Below, in pieces: positions 23,645 through 36,300 of a stretch of DNA of 64,000 nucleotides (position 1 is its first letter; the number at the start of each line of letters is the position of its first letter). The stretch spans positions 17,926,001 to 17,990,000 of the forward strand of contig NC_087257.1 in the NCBI RefSeq assembly GCF_037042905.1, read 5' to 3'. A model generated the notes under the pieces. The model saw only the letters and a list, made by a program, of their open reading frames with translations, had not been told where the DNA came from and did no database searches. Both the position numbers and the translations under genes were made by a program. This DNA comes from Lytechinus pictus. Taxonomy: Eukaryota > Echinodermata > Echinoidea > Temnopleuroida > Toxopneustidae.

Positions 23645-24326
23645 GTGTCAGGAGGAAGGTATTAAAAGGAGAGGAAAATAAAGTAGACTGGACTGATATA
23701 TTCAAATTCAAATTCTGTATTATGTCGAAATGAAATATAATACCAATTCCTTACATACATCTGCCTAATTACTTCCAATGATATTATAAATGATAATTAA
23801 CATAAGAAATTTACATAAAATAGAACATTTCTTGCAAACAATTTGTAATACATTACTTATTTAGAACTTGTTGAAATGAGAGGGCGGGATATACGCTAAA
23901 AGTCTTTAGGGGTTCTAAAAATGAGGGGAATTGACAAGTTGTAAGCTGTAAAAAAAAAAAAAAAAAAAAAAAAAACAGGAGGGTAATAAGCCAAGCATTT
24001 TGAAGGGGTCAAAATGTCATATGGAGCAATAATTCTGAAAGTTGCAAGTGAGATATTATCTTGCCATCAAAAACATATAATGTATTGATTTTTGAGAAAA
24101 ATTCTATTAAGTGCCCTTCTGATAATTGAAATTTGCAATGTTTAAAAGTCTATAAATCTTGATATTTTGTCAAAAAAACTACCATCATCGTAAAATTTAA
24201 GGAAAATTGAAAATAAATGAAGGAACAATAAATAAGAATACTCGTATCAAAGAAAGTTTGCCAAAATTATAGAATGAAGTACAACTAAAAAGCAATGCTA
24301 ATAATTACAGTTTTTAATTCATATTA

Positions 24327-24755
24327 CACTCTGAAAAAGACTGAGTAAAAATGTTCCATTGGGGTAATTATGTGTCCTACCAACATTGGGCATTTCTTTT
24401 GGGCACTTTATTTTATCCAGTATGATGAAAATGTTGCCCATTCTAAAGTAATTGCTGCTTATTTTCAACCTTACTGGATAATATGCTTATATTGGGCTTT
24501 GTACAGGCCAATATGGCGCCAAAAAGGACCCCCACGAAGGGAAGGGTCCGAAAATTAGAACCCCATCATTTTTGGTCTAAAGGGACCCTATTGAAGCCAA
24601 AACAACCAACAAATCAATTTTGGCACATAAGTCCTACGGGAGCTGTGTCAGTGACATACCGTACAACACTATTGGGTAAAATACTGCCCCAAATTGGTTG
24701 GACACATAATTACCCTCGTGCTGGTTAAAATTTTACCCAATATTTTTTTACAGTG
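24327..24755. mobile_element. TA-target MITE with CACTCTGAAAAA ends (unit A)
   Basis: The ends CACTCTGAAAAAGACTGAG and TATTTTTTTACAGTG carry TA on both outer sides (24,325-24,326 and 24,756-24,757). The arms are repetitive, with TGGGTAAAAT-like and CCAATATG-like words. The duplicate is 41,400-41,832. Confidence 0.75.
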
Positions 24756-25980
24756 TATACAAGAACCAATTTAAGTTTTTATTAATCTTAATTAGGAAAA
24801 TCATAAAATAAATGACAAAGAAAAAAATCAGATATATGCCTACTTACTCTACTTATCCTCTTAATCGAATTATCGAATGTTCTCTTCCCAATGAGATCGA
24901 GATGCGTAACTGTATACTGTGAGGTCGTGACACTTGTCGAATCCAACTGATGTTCCTATCTGATATCGACTCTTTGGCGGCAATAATATTATAGTTGCAA
25001 ACGTTCAATGAGGAAGTGTAATTGCACAAAAATAGTTACATTAACACGCTGCCCTCAGTGCGTTTGGTAAGCCCATCATAATGATGCTGTCGCCTTATTT
25101 CATACAAAACATTTCTTCACACTATTTGTTCAACCTTGATCTTCGGTCCTTGATCATTCAATGTGATGCAATTCAATTTGAAATGAAAGAATTTTAGTTG
25201 GAGGAAAAATGAGAACATGAATTGTGAAGGAACATGAATGTCGTTTATTATCAAGCAGAGATTTTAATAACGTGAACTCAAGCGATCACATTTTTATCCA
25301 TGAAACACTTATATCACTCTTACGTAATATGTACAAATATAATTATGTGAGGATCCAGGATTTTCATGGGGAGGCACCGACATTTTGCGAAATATTTTTG
25401 AGGGAGGGGCCCGGGGAGGGGGGTCCATATGGCTTAAAGGGACGTCCTTTAATGCTGTCCTCGTCATCTCACTTTAAAAAGAGGATCACAAAAAAGATAA
25501 TTCTGATCATATCACAGGGGAAAAAATATGCCAAATGCCCCAATCGCATGAAATTCGGGACCAATCTGAAAGAGTCACATATACAGGCGTACTAAAATCT
25601 TTTTCTATATGTTACTAAATAACAACATTATCAGTAAAACCTGCCTTAATTAGCAACCGGCCACCTCTCCACTATAGAGCATGGGCGGAAATTTCTCCTC
25701 AAAGGTGAGGGGACACAATTTATTTTTTCAAGTTGTTACACACACAGACCCACCCACACACATATATACCATAATATTTGTTAACATTCTTTTTGGTTTT
25801 GGTTTTGCTTCAATTTGCCCATTATGTTCATTCTGCTGCTTATTCTATAATTTACTTTGTTTGTTTTATTTAGCAAATATTTAATGAAGATGGTCACGTG
25901 CCAAAATCTTTGCAACCCAGAGTATACTTTGCTTTATTCTTGACCATCATCTCCTCTCCTATGTCATAAAAAAAATATCG

Positions 25981-26158
25981 TAAGCGTTATACAATTAACC
26001 ATGAAATACTTTTCTATAAATCATCAGATTACTGTATCAGAGGGAAAGCTTTACAGAGGTTTAGGAGCTAAATTATTGATAAAATTCAGTTTGTTACTAT
26101 AAATAAATCAGAATCTAAGGCCAGTTGCCTGTGGAATTCCACAAGGTTGTATTCTTGG
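25981..26158 (+). pseudogene. Reverse transcriptase fragment of a non-LTR retrotransposon (end of unit A)
   Basis: With frame breaks, it matches the fuller copy at 43,030-43,895 (which keeps AFDTINHEIL, a palm-domain motif). It stops abruptly at TATTCTTGG, where a 16-bp minisatellite begins. The piece marks the right breakpoint of duplication unit A. Confidence 0.7.
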
Positions 26159-26165
26159 TTACAAC

Positions 26166-26293
26166 CCGATAGACCGCGGGTCCGATAGTCCGCGGGTCCG
26201 ATAGACCGCGGGTCCGATAGACCGCGGGTCCGATAGACCGCGGGTCCGATAGACCGCGGGTCCGATAGTCCGCGGGTCCGATAGTCCGCGGTG
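26166..26293. repeat. 16-bp minisatellite, eight copies
   Basis: Eight head-to-tail copies of CCGATAGACCGCGGGT; three carry T instead of A before CC. It is far more GC-rich than its surroundings and replaces the middle of the reverse transcriptase. The unit shares 12 of 16 bases with the array at 6,430-6,796 when aligned on one strand. Confidence 0.95.
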
Positions 26294-26299
26294 TGTGTA

Positions 26300-27204
26300 A
26301 AATTATTCTCAAAGTAAGTGACATATATCTCTTCGAACTAAGTCAATTTATGTTCAAATTAAGCAAGGACGATCTCCCCACTATTTTCTCAAATATGTTC
26401 CATAAAAATGCATCCGTACACTGTTACCCAACAAGGCAACGACAATATTATCATCTCCCTTTAACAAAAACTTTATTTGCAAAGAATTCATTTGTCTTTT
26501 TCGGGCCTGCCTACTGGAACTCTCTGCCTCAAGATTTTAAAGAATCCCCTAATATAAATATTTTTAAACGCAAACTGAAAAAACGTTAATTTTACAATAC
26601 TCGTTGCAAGCAGGTCATGCTGAATAACTGATTTATTTATACTCGGCTTTTGTGTATATTGTGAATTATATGCGCTCATATTATATACATATACATGTAT
26701 ATTATTTGTTATTACTTTTTTCTTCTTAAAATTGCAACTAGCCAAAGTACCTGCTCCTGCTGCCCGATTTCTTTCTATGTTATGTACACTGCACTTCTCT
26801 GTCCCTCCCCTCTTCTCCCCCTCACATTCCATCTCTCTCCCTAATGCTATAAAACAAAATATTTCTCACATCAGTTACTTTTTTTTTCGTAAAATGCACC
26901 AAAATTGTTTGTATTTATTTTTAAAGTTCTATATATCATTACGACCCAGTGTTTTTTTTTTTTAATGAAAGTTTATTTAGGGGCTTGCCTTTTGTACAAG
27001 CTTTGCTTTTTTCGGCAAGACCCTCCGTTCTTCTTTAAAATACAATTGTCATATTAGGTAATTTTATTCATTGAATTGTGCTCCTTAAATCTAAGATTAT
27101 GTTATATATATTTTATTACGTCTTGCATTATTTTCGACCTTGTTATGTTATATTTATCATGCTTATGTTGTGAAACGGAAATCAATCATTCAAATCAAAT
27201 CAAA
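26300..27204 (+). mobile_element. Non-LTR retrotransposon 3' part: ORF2 tail, 3'UTR and (AAATC)n tail
   Basis: The frame at 26,340-26,588 encodes the usual C-terminal tail of animal CR1/Jockey-like ORF2 (YPTRQRQYYHLPL, FGPAYWNSLP, FKRKLKKR). The sequence then runs as an AT-rich 3'UTR into GGGGCTTGCC, TTTCGGCAAG and a (CAAAT)n tail at 27,187-27,204. Duplication unit B begins at the next base. The central catalytic part is missing. Confidence 0.8.
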
Positions 27205-27300
27205 CCTCCATGTGAACGATAATCACATAATGTAGGGTATCATTTTAAAGACAATTAAATGATCTATTCATTGATATTAATTACACATTGATATTTACTA

Positions 27301-28275
27301 ACGAGTGGAATGCCTCTGGCCGTCTCACCTGCATCACGCGATTCAATATAGCAGCAGTGCTGATTTTGAAAACTACTATAACTCGCACAAGATGTTCAGT
27401 GATACTTGGTTACTCTTATTTCCACGTTTTATGAACTAGACCAATACACTTATAGAGATATGATGGCAATTCAACAAATACCCCCAACGTGGCCAAAGTT
27501 CTTTGACCTTACATGACCTTTGACCTTGATCATGTGACCTGAAACTCGCACAGGATGTTCAGTGATACTTGATTACTATTATGTCCAAGTTTTATGAACT
27601 AGGCCAACACACTTTCAAATTTATGGCTGTAATTCAACAAATACCCCAATTTGGCCAAAGTTCATTGACCCTAAATGACCTTTGACCTTGATCATGTGAC
27701 CTGAAACTTGCACAGGATGTTCAGTAATACTTGATTACTATTATGTCCAAGTTTCATGAATCAGATCCATAAACTTTCAAAGTTATGATGGTAATTCAAC
27801 AGATACCCCCAATTCGGCCAAAGTTCATTGACCCTAAATGACCTTTGACCTTGGTCATGTGACGTGAAACTCATGCAGGATGTTCAGTGATACTTGATTA
27901 ACCTTATGTATAAGTTTCATGAACTAGGTCTATATATTTTCTAAGTTATGATGACATTTCAAAAACTTAACCTTAGGTTAAGATTTTGATGTTGATTCCC
28001 CCAACATGGTCTAAGTTCATTGACCCTAAATGACCTTTGACCTTGGTCATGTGACATGAAACTCAGGCAGGATGTTCAGTAATACTTGATTAACCTTATG
28101 GCCAAGTTTCATGAACTAGGTCCATATACTTTCTAAGTTATGCTGTCATTTCAAAAACTTAACCTCAGGTTAAGATTTGGTGTTGACGCCGCCGCCGCCG
28201 CCGCCGCCGTCGCCGTCGCCGCCGCCGTCGGAAAAGCGGCGCCTATAGTCTCACTCTGCTATGCAGATGAGACAA
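27301..28275. mobile_element. 163-bp-period repeat element inserted only in unit B
   Basis: Five units with GGATGTTCAGTGATACTTG and CTAAATGACCTTTGACCTTG recur at 27,388, 27,551, 27,713, 27,876 and 28,068 (period about 163, the last longer). A (GCC)n/(GTC)n run sits at 28,187-28,232, and the end reads TCACTCTGCTATGCAGATGA. Unit A keeps the uninterrupted site near 9,772-9,780. The reverse-orientation relative is 3,038-6,122. Confidence 0.88.
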
Positions 28276-30101
28276 AAACCGATGAGGAATTATCGATCAA
28301 AATAAAAAGAAACCACTAAGAAACTCACTCATCACCACGGAAAAAGAACAGTGACTTTCAATATTGTGTCATTTTGCAACTTTTGAATTTTGACCTTGCT
28401 CCACATTTCAAGACACTGCACCTCCATGTATACCATAATTATATCATGTTTTAGGGTATCATTTTAAAGAGAATCAAATGTTCTGTTCATTAATATTAAT
28501 TAAACATTGATATTTACTAAAACCGAGGAGGGAATATCGATCAAATTCAGATTTCCAAACTTTTTATGAGGAGTTTATTTTCCGAATAAATATGGTAAAT
28601 AATGTACACTACACACATTAAAAACGAAAATAAAAGTAACAAATATATTCCAAACCATTTTGAACACAGAGAGGTAACCATTATGTATTCAATCATTAAG
28701 AAATAATATTTGTTCTACTTCAAACATTTCGAATGCGACAGACATAGAGAGATACTTGACATGAAGAAAAAGAGAAGATGATTCAAACTAATCATGAGTA
28801 ATATTTTTCCTCTCTCTGCATAATGTCGCAGTGTTTTATTAATGAAATTGCTAATTTGTTAGAAATAATCGATATTATCAGAAAATTTCAAATATATGTG
28901 AAATAAATATAGAAACCATGACATTGAAAAGAATTTTTTTTAAACATAGATGTGGGGCTAGGCAATTCGTGGGGGGGGGGGGCAAGATGATTATGACGTC
29001 ATATTTCTCTACTGAATTACAGGGGTAGATATAGAGTTACATAATATGGTGCGTTGTGGGATAGTTAAAATTAAATGCAAGTCAATTTGGGTAAAAAAAT
29101 CAATCAATTTGTTCTTGATTACAATCGATATATGAATTGAAAAAAATAATAGGTACCTGTCAAATCAAATTTTGAGAGCGCGCAGCAGAAAATGTTAATA
29201 TATAGACCATAAAACTAATATTTTTACAGAACACTTTTTAAAAATAAAACAAGACAATGACAGTTCGATTTCCGAGCTGAAATGTTTTTGTATATACTGA
29301 CTTAAAAACCTGATATTTTAAACTCCATATATTTAAATCATCTAACAGGCGATGCGAGCGCGAAGCGCGAGCGAAAATTTTATATAGTGAAGTGAAAGAT
29401 TCTTTTCCAACTCTCCCCTCATCTTAATGTATTCACTCTTCTTCCTGCTCTTCTTTTTTTTCTCCTCTCTTTTCCTTTCTTTTCTCTTTTTTTTTCTTTC
29501 TTTCCCCCTTTATTCTTTTTTTTTGCTCCGCTAATAAGGAGCGGGCCCCTGCCCCCCTTGGATCCGCCTATGTATCATTGCAAACGCATATTGTATATAA
29601 TAACTAGTAATGCTTTTAACATGAGACTGCACTACAAGTTCGGCTTTGTTTAGTAGCCTCCTTCATCCCACCACTAGCCTATTGCATTATCATCCTTCTC
29701 TTTATTAACGTAATCATTGTGACAACTAATGCTTACTGTCGGAGGGTGCCTTAGCCGAGAGGTCTAATAGGCGCTAGCAGGCTGATTCTTTACAGTCAGG
29801 GTTTCGATTTCCGTCCACGTGTACCTCTACATAGCAGTGCATTTAATCGACAGTTTTTTTTTTATTAAAAAAAATGGAAATGCTATATACATCCTTGGTA
29901 ACTAAATATGTATTTTTTAATTGAATTTCCGTTTGTACCCGATTGCATTATGGACAATAAAAAAATATCTGAAATATCTGAATATCTTTTAAAAGTTTAC
30001 TCATAATTTCGAAATGCAAGACAGAAAATAAAGTTTGTAATTGTTGGAAATTGAATTAAACGAAAAGAAGTGAAACATCCTGCTATAAAATCAAAGTAAA
30101 A

Positions 30102-30347
30102 TCAGAGCTCCAGGGCAAAGAGGATTTGAGCCAAGGAAATGGCAAGCACGATCACGCTACCAGACGGACCAATGAAGTGACCACTGTTACAGAGTGAGCC
30201 TTGGCAGCACTTCATGTTATAATCCAGATTATTGAAACTGACACTCTTGTCTTCCAGGTAAGGGTGGTTGGCATGGTCACAATAGGCTCCCTGTCTGCTG
30301 CACCCCCGCCGGACATCGTCAACACCCTCAATGAAAGTGATAGCACT
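30102..30347 (-). CDS. LU gene copy B, exon 4
   Basis: 246 bp with the CCQGSLCN closure, GPI-signal-like tail and TGA at 30,102-30,104. By hand about nine base differences from copy A, nearly all changing an amino acid (for example W to R and A to M). Confidence 0.9.
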   Translation of the reverse strand, partial: SAITFIEGVDDVRRGCSRQGAYCDHANHPYLEDKSVSFNNLDYNMKCCQGSLCNSGHFIGPSGSVIVLAISLAQILFALEL

Positions 30348-33300
30348 CTACGGAGTAAAAAAAAAAGAAAGAAAGAAAAAAAAATCAACATTTTTCCCGA
30401 TCGGCTGCTCGAAGAGTTCATTTTTTTTTTTTTTTTTTTTTAGGGGGTCCAAAAACTGACGTTTAAGTAAATGTTATAGATTTATTTCTACAACAAGATT
30501 ATGTGCTTCATAAAAAATTGATATTATGTATTGCATGTATTCAGACCTGGAAACAGAACATTTTAAGGACTGTTGTATATCTTGCTAACGCAAGCGCGAA
30601 GCGTGTTCTAAATTTGTTGTATACACTGACCTGAATAGGATTTTGTAGGAAATGAAGATGATAAGTTTTTCACTGATCAAATCATATGAGCGCGAAGTCA
30701 TCTGGACACCCTTGAGCATTCTTTTTAATTATTGACGTACATAAACCACGCCAATCTTTACACATTGCTCCTATTTATGATTTTTCTATTTTACAGAAGA
30801 AATAAATATTTGGTATCAAATTAAAGCTAATGACAAAGGAAATGTAAATATATGAACTACATGGCATTCGAATCACCTGCAGATAATTTGAATGTCATTT
30901 AAGGTCTTCAGAGGTAAAATTGGGGCACAGAAAGTAATACAACATAATCTCATGTTTAGAACACAAACATCTAGCGTATAATATTTATCAATGGCTGAAA
31001 ATGGTAGTTGATGGTGTGTATCATAAGAATCTGGCAGTTGCCACTTTGGCACTTAAAAGCAATTGTTTTAATTGACACCGATTAAAGGCCACGCCACATT
31101 TATCACATCCTCTTCCTAGTGACTTTTCTGTTTAACGAAATAAACACATGTTTGATATATATCCTCTCGAGATACATACCCTTAACTACCATTTTCAGCA
31201 AAAAAATGCATATAATACGCTACATGTTTTCTATACATGAGATGTTTTGCATGTTGTATTTTTTTTTGTGCCCCAATTTTACATTTGAAGACCTTAAATG
31301 GCCTTTAAATGAACTGCACGTGATCCATATATTTACATTTGATTTTTATATAATAGAGCTTTGATTTCATAATAAACATATGTTTTCTGTAAAATATGAA
31401 ATTCATGAATGAGATCGTGTAAATATGGGCGTGGCTTATGACGTCAATAGAAAAAAAATGTTAAAGGGTGCCCCTCGAATTTTCGAAGTAGTTATCCTAT
31501 ACTACTACTTTGAGCACAAAAAAAGAAGGAAATATATACCCAACCTGACGGTCATGTCAAAATTTCGGTCATATATCTCCCTGACTATTAGCTATTTGAT
31601 AAATGAGGGTGCAAGGTGTCCTTTCAGCTCACATGTGAGCTGAGTCAGTATATAATCATATTTCAGCTCACATGTGAGCTGAAATATGATTATATACTGA
31701 CTCGAAGTCCAATGTTTTAAGTACTATTCAAACTGGGGAAAATCATGAGGGGGACATGAAGAGGGTAATATGTCAGTAAATGAATAAAAAAGCGCAAAAC
31801 GCGAGCTGAAGTTTTATAGATTAAGAAGAGAAAATGTGACAGTTTAGACCAATTTTGTAATCATGGGCATTATTTCACTAAACAAAATAATGAAATATCC
31901 TCATTAAAGATTGAATGTGAGCGCGAAGCGCCATAGGAAAAAATTAAAATAAGGAAGAAGAAGACTGAAAAAATGCAGAAGATGAATGCATTCAAGAAGG
32001 AGGAGCAAGAGGAGGAGCAGGGAGGAGGGAGAGAAGGCGAATAAGAAGGAATGGAAAATGATCATTAAAGCGTATCATATCCTACATGTAATCGTAACTC
32101 ACATAACATAGACCCTGGCAAAATGAGTACCTCACTCCTTCCCCGAGAGAGTCGAAGCTCAATCCGCAACCGGGGTTAAAATAACCGGTGTATGGTATTT
32201 CGCTGTGACGGCATTCGTAACATGTTTGGCCCATTCGTTGTTCAGAGATGATATCATCCACAGAATCACTGTTGCACATGTCGGTGTTACAACATTGTCG
32301 ACAATCTGAAGGGCTTGTGCAGCTTTGATTGCAGTGTGACGCAATTTGTGACGTGGTACCCTCATAGCAATACCGATCAATGTCGTAATTTTGAGACGGC
32401 AGCGATATTCTCGTCTGTGGAATATGAGTAAGAAAGAGTTAACTATGTGCATTAATAGAGCTTCACAAATAGCGTATTTTTCGTCGAAAATAATTTGACT
32501 TTTATTAATAAAGCATTGTAATAGTGGATTATAATGTCGATGGTATTTTCAGCATTATGCTTTCTTTTTTATTTAAATCAAGTATTTGTTGAGGTGGATT
32601 TGACCTTTTATCAACGTAGGTAAAGACACGTTTGCAACCATGTTTTGATATTAAAAATATAATATAATATTTTGTATAATCATTAGAAAACATGATGTGA
32701 AAAAATTACATTGCCCTGTAGTGTCATAATGAACCAAATATTTTTTAGTTTCAGGTATGGAGCAGCGGGCAAAATTCATAAAAACTTTCGACATTTATTA
32801 CAAAATCCAATTTTCTGATAGATTTTTACATAATATATTCAGAAAATGATATCACAATTTTCCCTTCTCTCTATTTTTGAGGAGGTCGTGTTTTGGGCAG
32901 ACAAGCACCTCTCAAGCCCCCCCCCCCCCCATCTGAACGCAACTTCGGAGCGGGATTTGAACCTAACACCTTTTCTTACATGCTTGAACAATGCTCTACC
33001 ATTAAAAAAAAAAAAAACACCGGCGTTTTTGCAGTGCATTGCACGTGAGGTATTGAGCCTCATAATCAAGCCGAGTCGATTTAGCATTAAAAAAAAAAAA
33101 AAAAAAAATCGAATTTTCTATGATTTTTTTAAATAGTATTTTCTATCCTACCAATTATTAAAGAATTCATTGTCTTTTAATACTCACGACACAAGTTCCA
33201 GTGCAGTCATTGTCAATGTTGACGAAACTGTTGGTTGGGCTGGGTGCTGAGCAGTTGCTCGATTCAAAGACACCTTCTAGCTCATCAAAGGGCACATTAT

Positions 33301-36300
33301 TCTCTGTGCAGGTATAGCACGACACGGCACTTGACAACGTCAGGCATCCTTATGAATAATGATAATAATTTTAATGATAATCATAATGATAATAATAATT
33401 TTCGATTTTATTAAATTAATATAGGGGCGACGTTACCAAGGGAAAGGCAGCGACAAGATCAATTGCGTAATGATCCCAGCATTTTCAGAGGGCTTAACAT
33501 GGCGTAATGATAATGATAACGTTTTATTTGCCCAGGGTGCCACTTAAGTTAGGAAATTGCTCTACCTGCCGGCCCTGCATATAACATAATATTATTATTA
33601 AACCCTTCTCCAGTCTAAATGCTGAGCGCTGAGCAAGAAGACAGAAGCTTCCAAGTCTTAAGTGTAACTCGGCCAAGGATCGAACCCACGACCCCCCGTT
33701 CATGAGGCGAACGCTCCATCATCGAGCCAACATTCGTTGAGGGTAAAAAAATCGAGCAAGTGAAGCAAGCGAGCAAAAATTAAGATAGATTTTGACAAAC
33801 TATTACACAAAAACTGTATTTCACCCTTTCCCCATTTTTGATGCTGTGCATATTAAAAAAAGAACTAATGCTTGAATATTCTCACAAATGTAATCGAAAT
33901 CGTGAAATACGAGGCAAAATGGCATCCTGGGAAGAGACGTATACAGGACGCGGGACAAATTGCTGAAATACGAGACTGTCCCTTGAAATATGGGACGTCT
34001 GGTACCATGGCACTCAGCTACCGACTCAGACAAGAATGAAAAGAGGGGAAATCGGGTATATATAAAAAAGAAATAAGAACATCCAGAATTCTTTATAGGG
34101 GACATTACTTTTTGTCCAATTGAGAAAATAATTGCACAGCAAAAACTGTGGTGTTAACCGGTGTACATAGAGGACCACACCAATTATTTTACACCGGTGT
34201 TAAATTGGTGGTGTTAGTTTTACACCTATAGGTGTTATTACAACACATATGGTTGTTACGTTTACACACTTTGGTGTTATGTTCAATCTCTAGGGTGTTA
34301 TTTTAACACCTCAGGGTGTGGTCCTCTATTAACACCAATTGGTGTCAGTTTTAACACCACAGTTTTTACAGTGTGGGTTCATATTCCCCCTCCCCTCCAC
34401 CCCCATCAAAATATTACAAAAAGCCGATATACATGAAAAAATAAAATTGATTTAATTGATTTATTTTCCAATAAATATAAATTTGATGCTCATTATTAAT
34501 ACATAAGTGTACAGATAAAAAATGACAATGATAACAACAACAATTAAAACGGCGTTGTAACTAAATAAGCATTAAATATCTCATTTAATGATGTTTACAC
34601 ATTTATACGATAAAATTGTTGAGCAATTTAATGATGCATCGGTCAGAGCTGCTAGGTACGATGCTATGGGGGGGGGGGGGGGGGTTCCTACCCATTCAAG
34701 TCAACCTAAAAGTTTGCCCACGTCTTACCCTACTGTTAAATGTGTGAATCGAGTCCGACACAAATCCCCATTTCATACAGAAGTTTCATTGTCATTGCGA
34801 TTGTTAACTTGATCATAATTCCAATCTACTACTGATTGGCTGTTGGGGTATAAAACTATACGATATTCAAAGAACCAAAGAAATCATGCGAACACCAATT
34901 AGCCGCCATTCTTTTAAGTATATTAGTATTGTTGTTAAACTTGATATTCTTGGTTGACATATTTAGCATTCATTAATCAATATGGTTGATTGTTTGCCTT
35001 TTTATTCGAAGTTTATACCTATCGCCCCCTTCCCATGATCGCCCAAACACACACATTTCTCAAACTTATAACGGATAACTGTTACTCCGCAGTCAAGTTC
35101 AAAATCATATCTAGTTATTCCTAGCAGAAAAAATATACAGTACAAAATCATAACGTATAACTGTATTCTATTTAGCACTATAACGTACAGAGGGAGGGAG
35201 GCTTGTGAGGCAATGATCCAAAACATATTCACGGTCAAGAAAAAAAGGAGAAAATGGAGAAAAAGAAAGAGAGGGAGTGAACTTTGAATTTGGATCATTG
35301 TGTCAAAATATATCACAAAATTATATTTTGGGTATAAAAGGTCCTAATTTTTGCTCGCACGCTTCGGTCACTTTTTTAATAATCTAAGACATTTATAGTG
35401 CCCGCTTCCCATCAAAATACCTTGGCGCCGCCCCTACGACCGGCCTTGTCATTGTTTCATTCAATTTACATATTCAAATTTATGTAATTTTAGATCTCGA
35501 GGTTTCAAGTTTCGCTCTATTGTTATTTTGCCATTAAGGTTGCCATGGACTTATACGGTGACCATGGAACCGAAAGATTTCCATAAAATCTAAAAGATTT
35601 ATGGCATTCTTTTTTATAATTTTGTTTTTATTGATGGATGTTTAGATTTAGAGTTATGGCCCAAGGCAATGGGGATAATTTATTTCCTGATTACATTACA
35701 ATAAAAATATTAGTATGGTATAATTATAAACCTCTTTACAATACACAGTTCTTCAAGGAAAGAGCGCATCGAGAATTATTGATTTCTATACTTTTTTCCT
35801 TAACTTCATCACTTAGAATCTCTATAATAATCATACATAACTCATTTCACGCATGGTTGTGCCTACACATCAATGAGATAAGATAGGATATATAGGATCG
35901 TGTATGTTTTAAGGCTGCGGCACACCTTACGATTGGTCTGCGATCCGATGTTGGAATAAAACTTAGTAGAATTTGATGTTCTTATTGAGACATGGAATAT
36001 CTTACATTGTAATGTTCAAAATCATCGCACGAATACCTGTTCAAATCTGTGACTATGCTATCATCCTTACTATGATAAAAGAGAATTTAATATCTCGTAA
36101 TGACGTCATAGCAATCGTACGTACGATTGGCTACGATTTGAAACTAATTTTGCCTTTACTCCAAAATATGGTTTAGCAATCGTCCATAATCGTTATATTA
36201 AGTAACACTCATAGTTTTCATTAATATTTTCAGAAAAGTAGCTATGAATGAAAACTTGTTCTAAAATCGGATTGTGGACCAGTCTTAACATGCTAAAGGT

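Larger units (their letters stand above)
9675..26158. repeat. Large tandem duplication, unit A (~16.5 kb)
   Basis: This unit aligns collinearly with 27,205-43,218. It starts at CCTCCATGTGAACGATAATC and ends inside a reverse-transcriptase fragment at ACAAGGTTGTATTCTTGG. It carries LU-domain gene copy A. Insertions found only here include 12,792-12,959, 14,984-15,903, 17,190-17,429 and 19,656-19,933. Identity is very high at both outer parts (9.7-12.1 kb and 20.9-25.2 kb) and visibly lower in between. Confidence 0.95.

Noticed and set aside
26166-26293. CRISPR-like array
   Set aside because: The 16-bp units are contiguous with no spacers, so this is a minisatellite.
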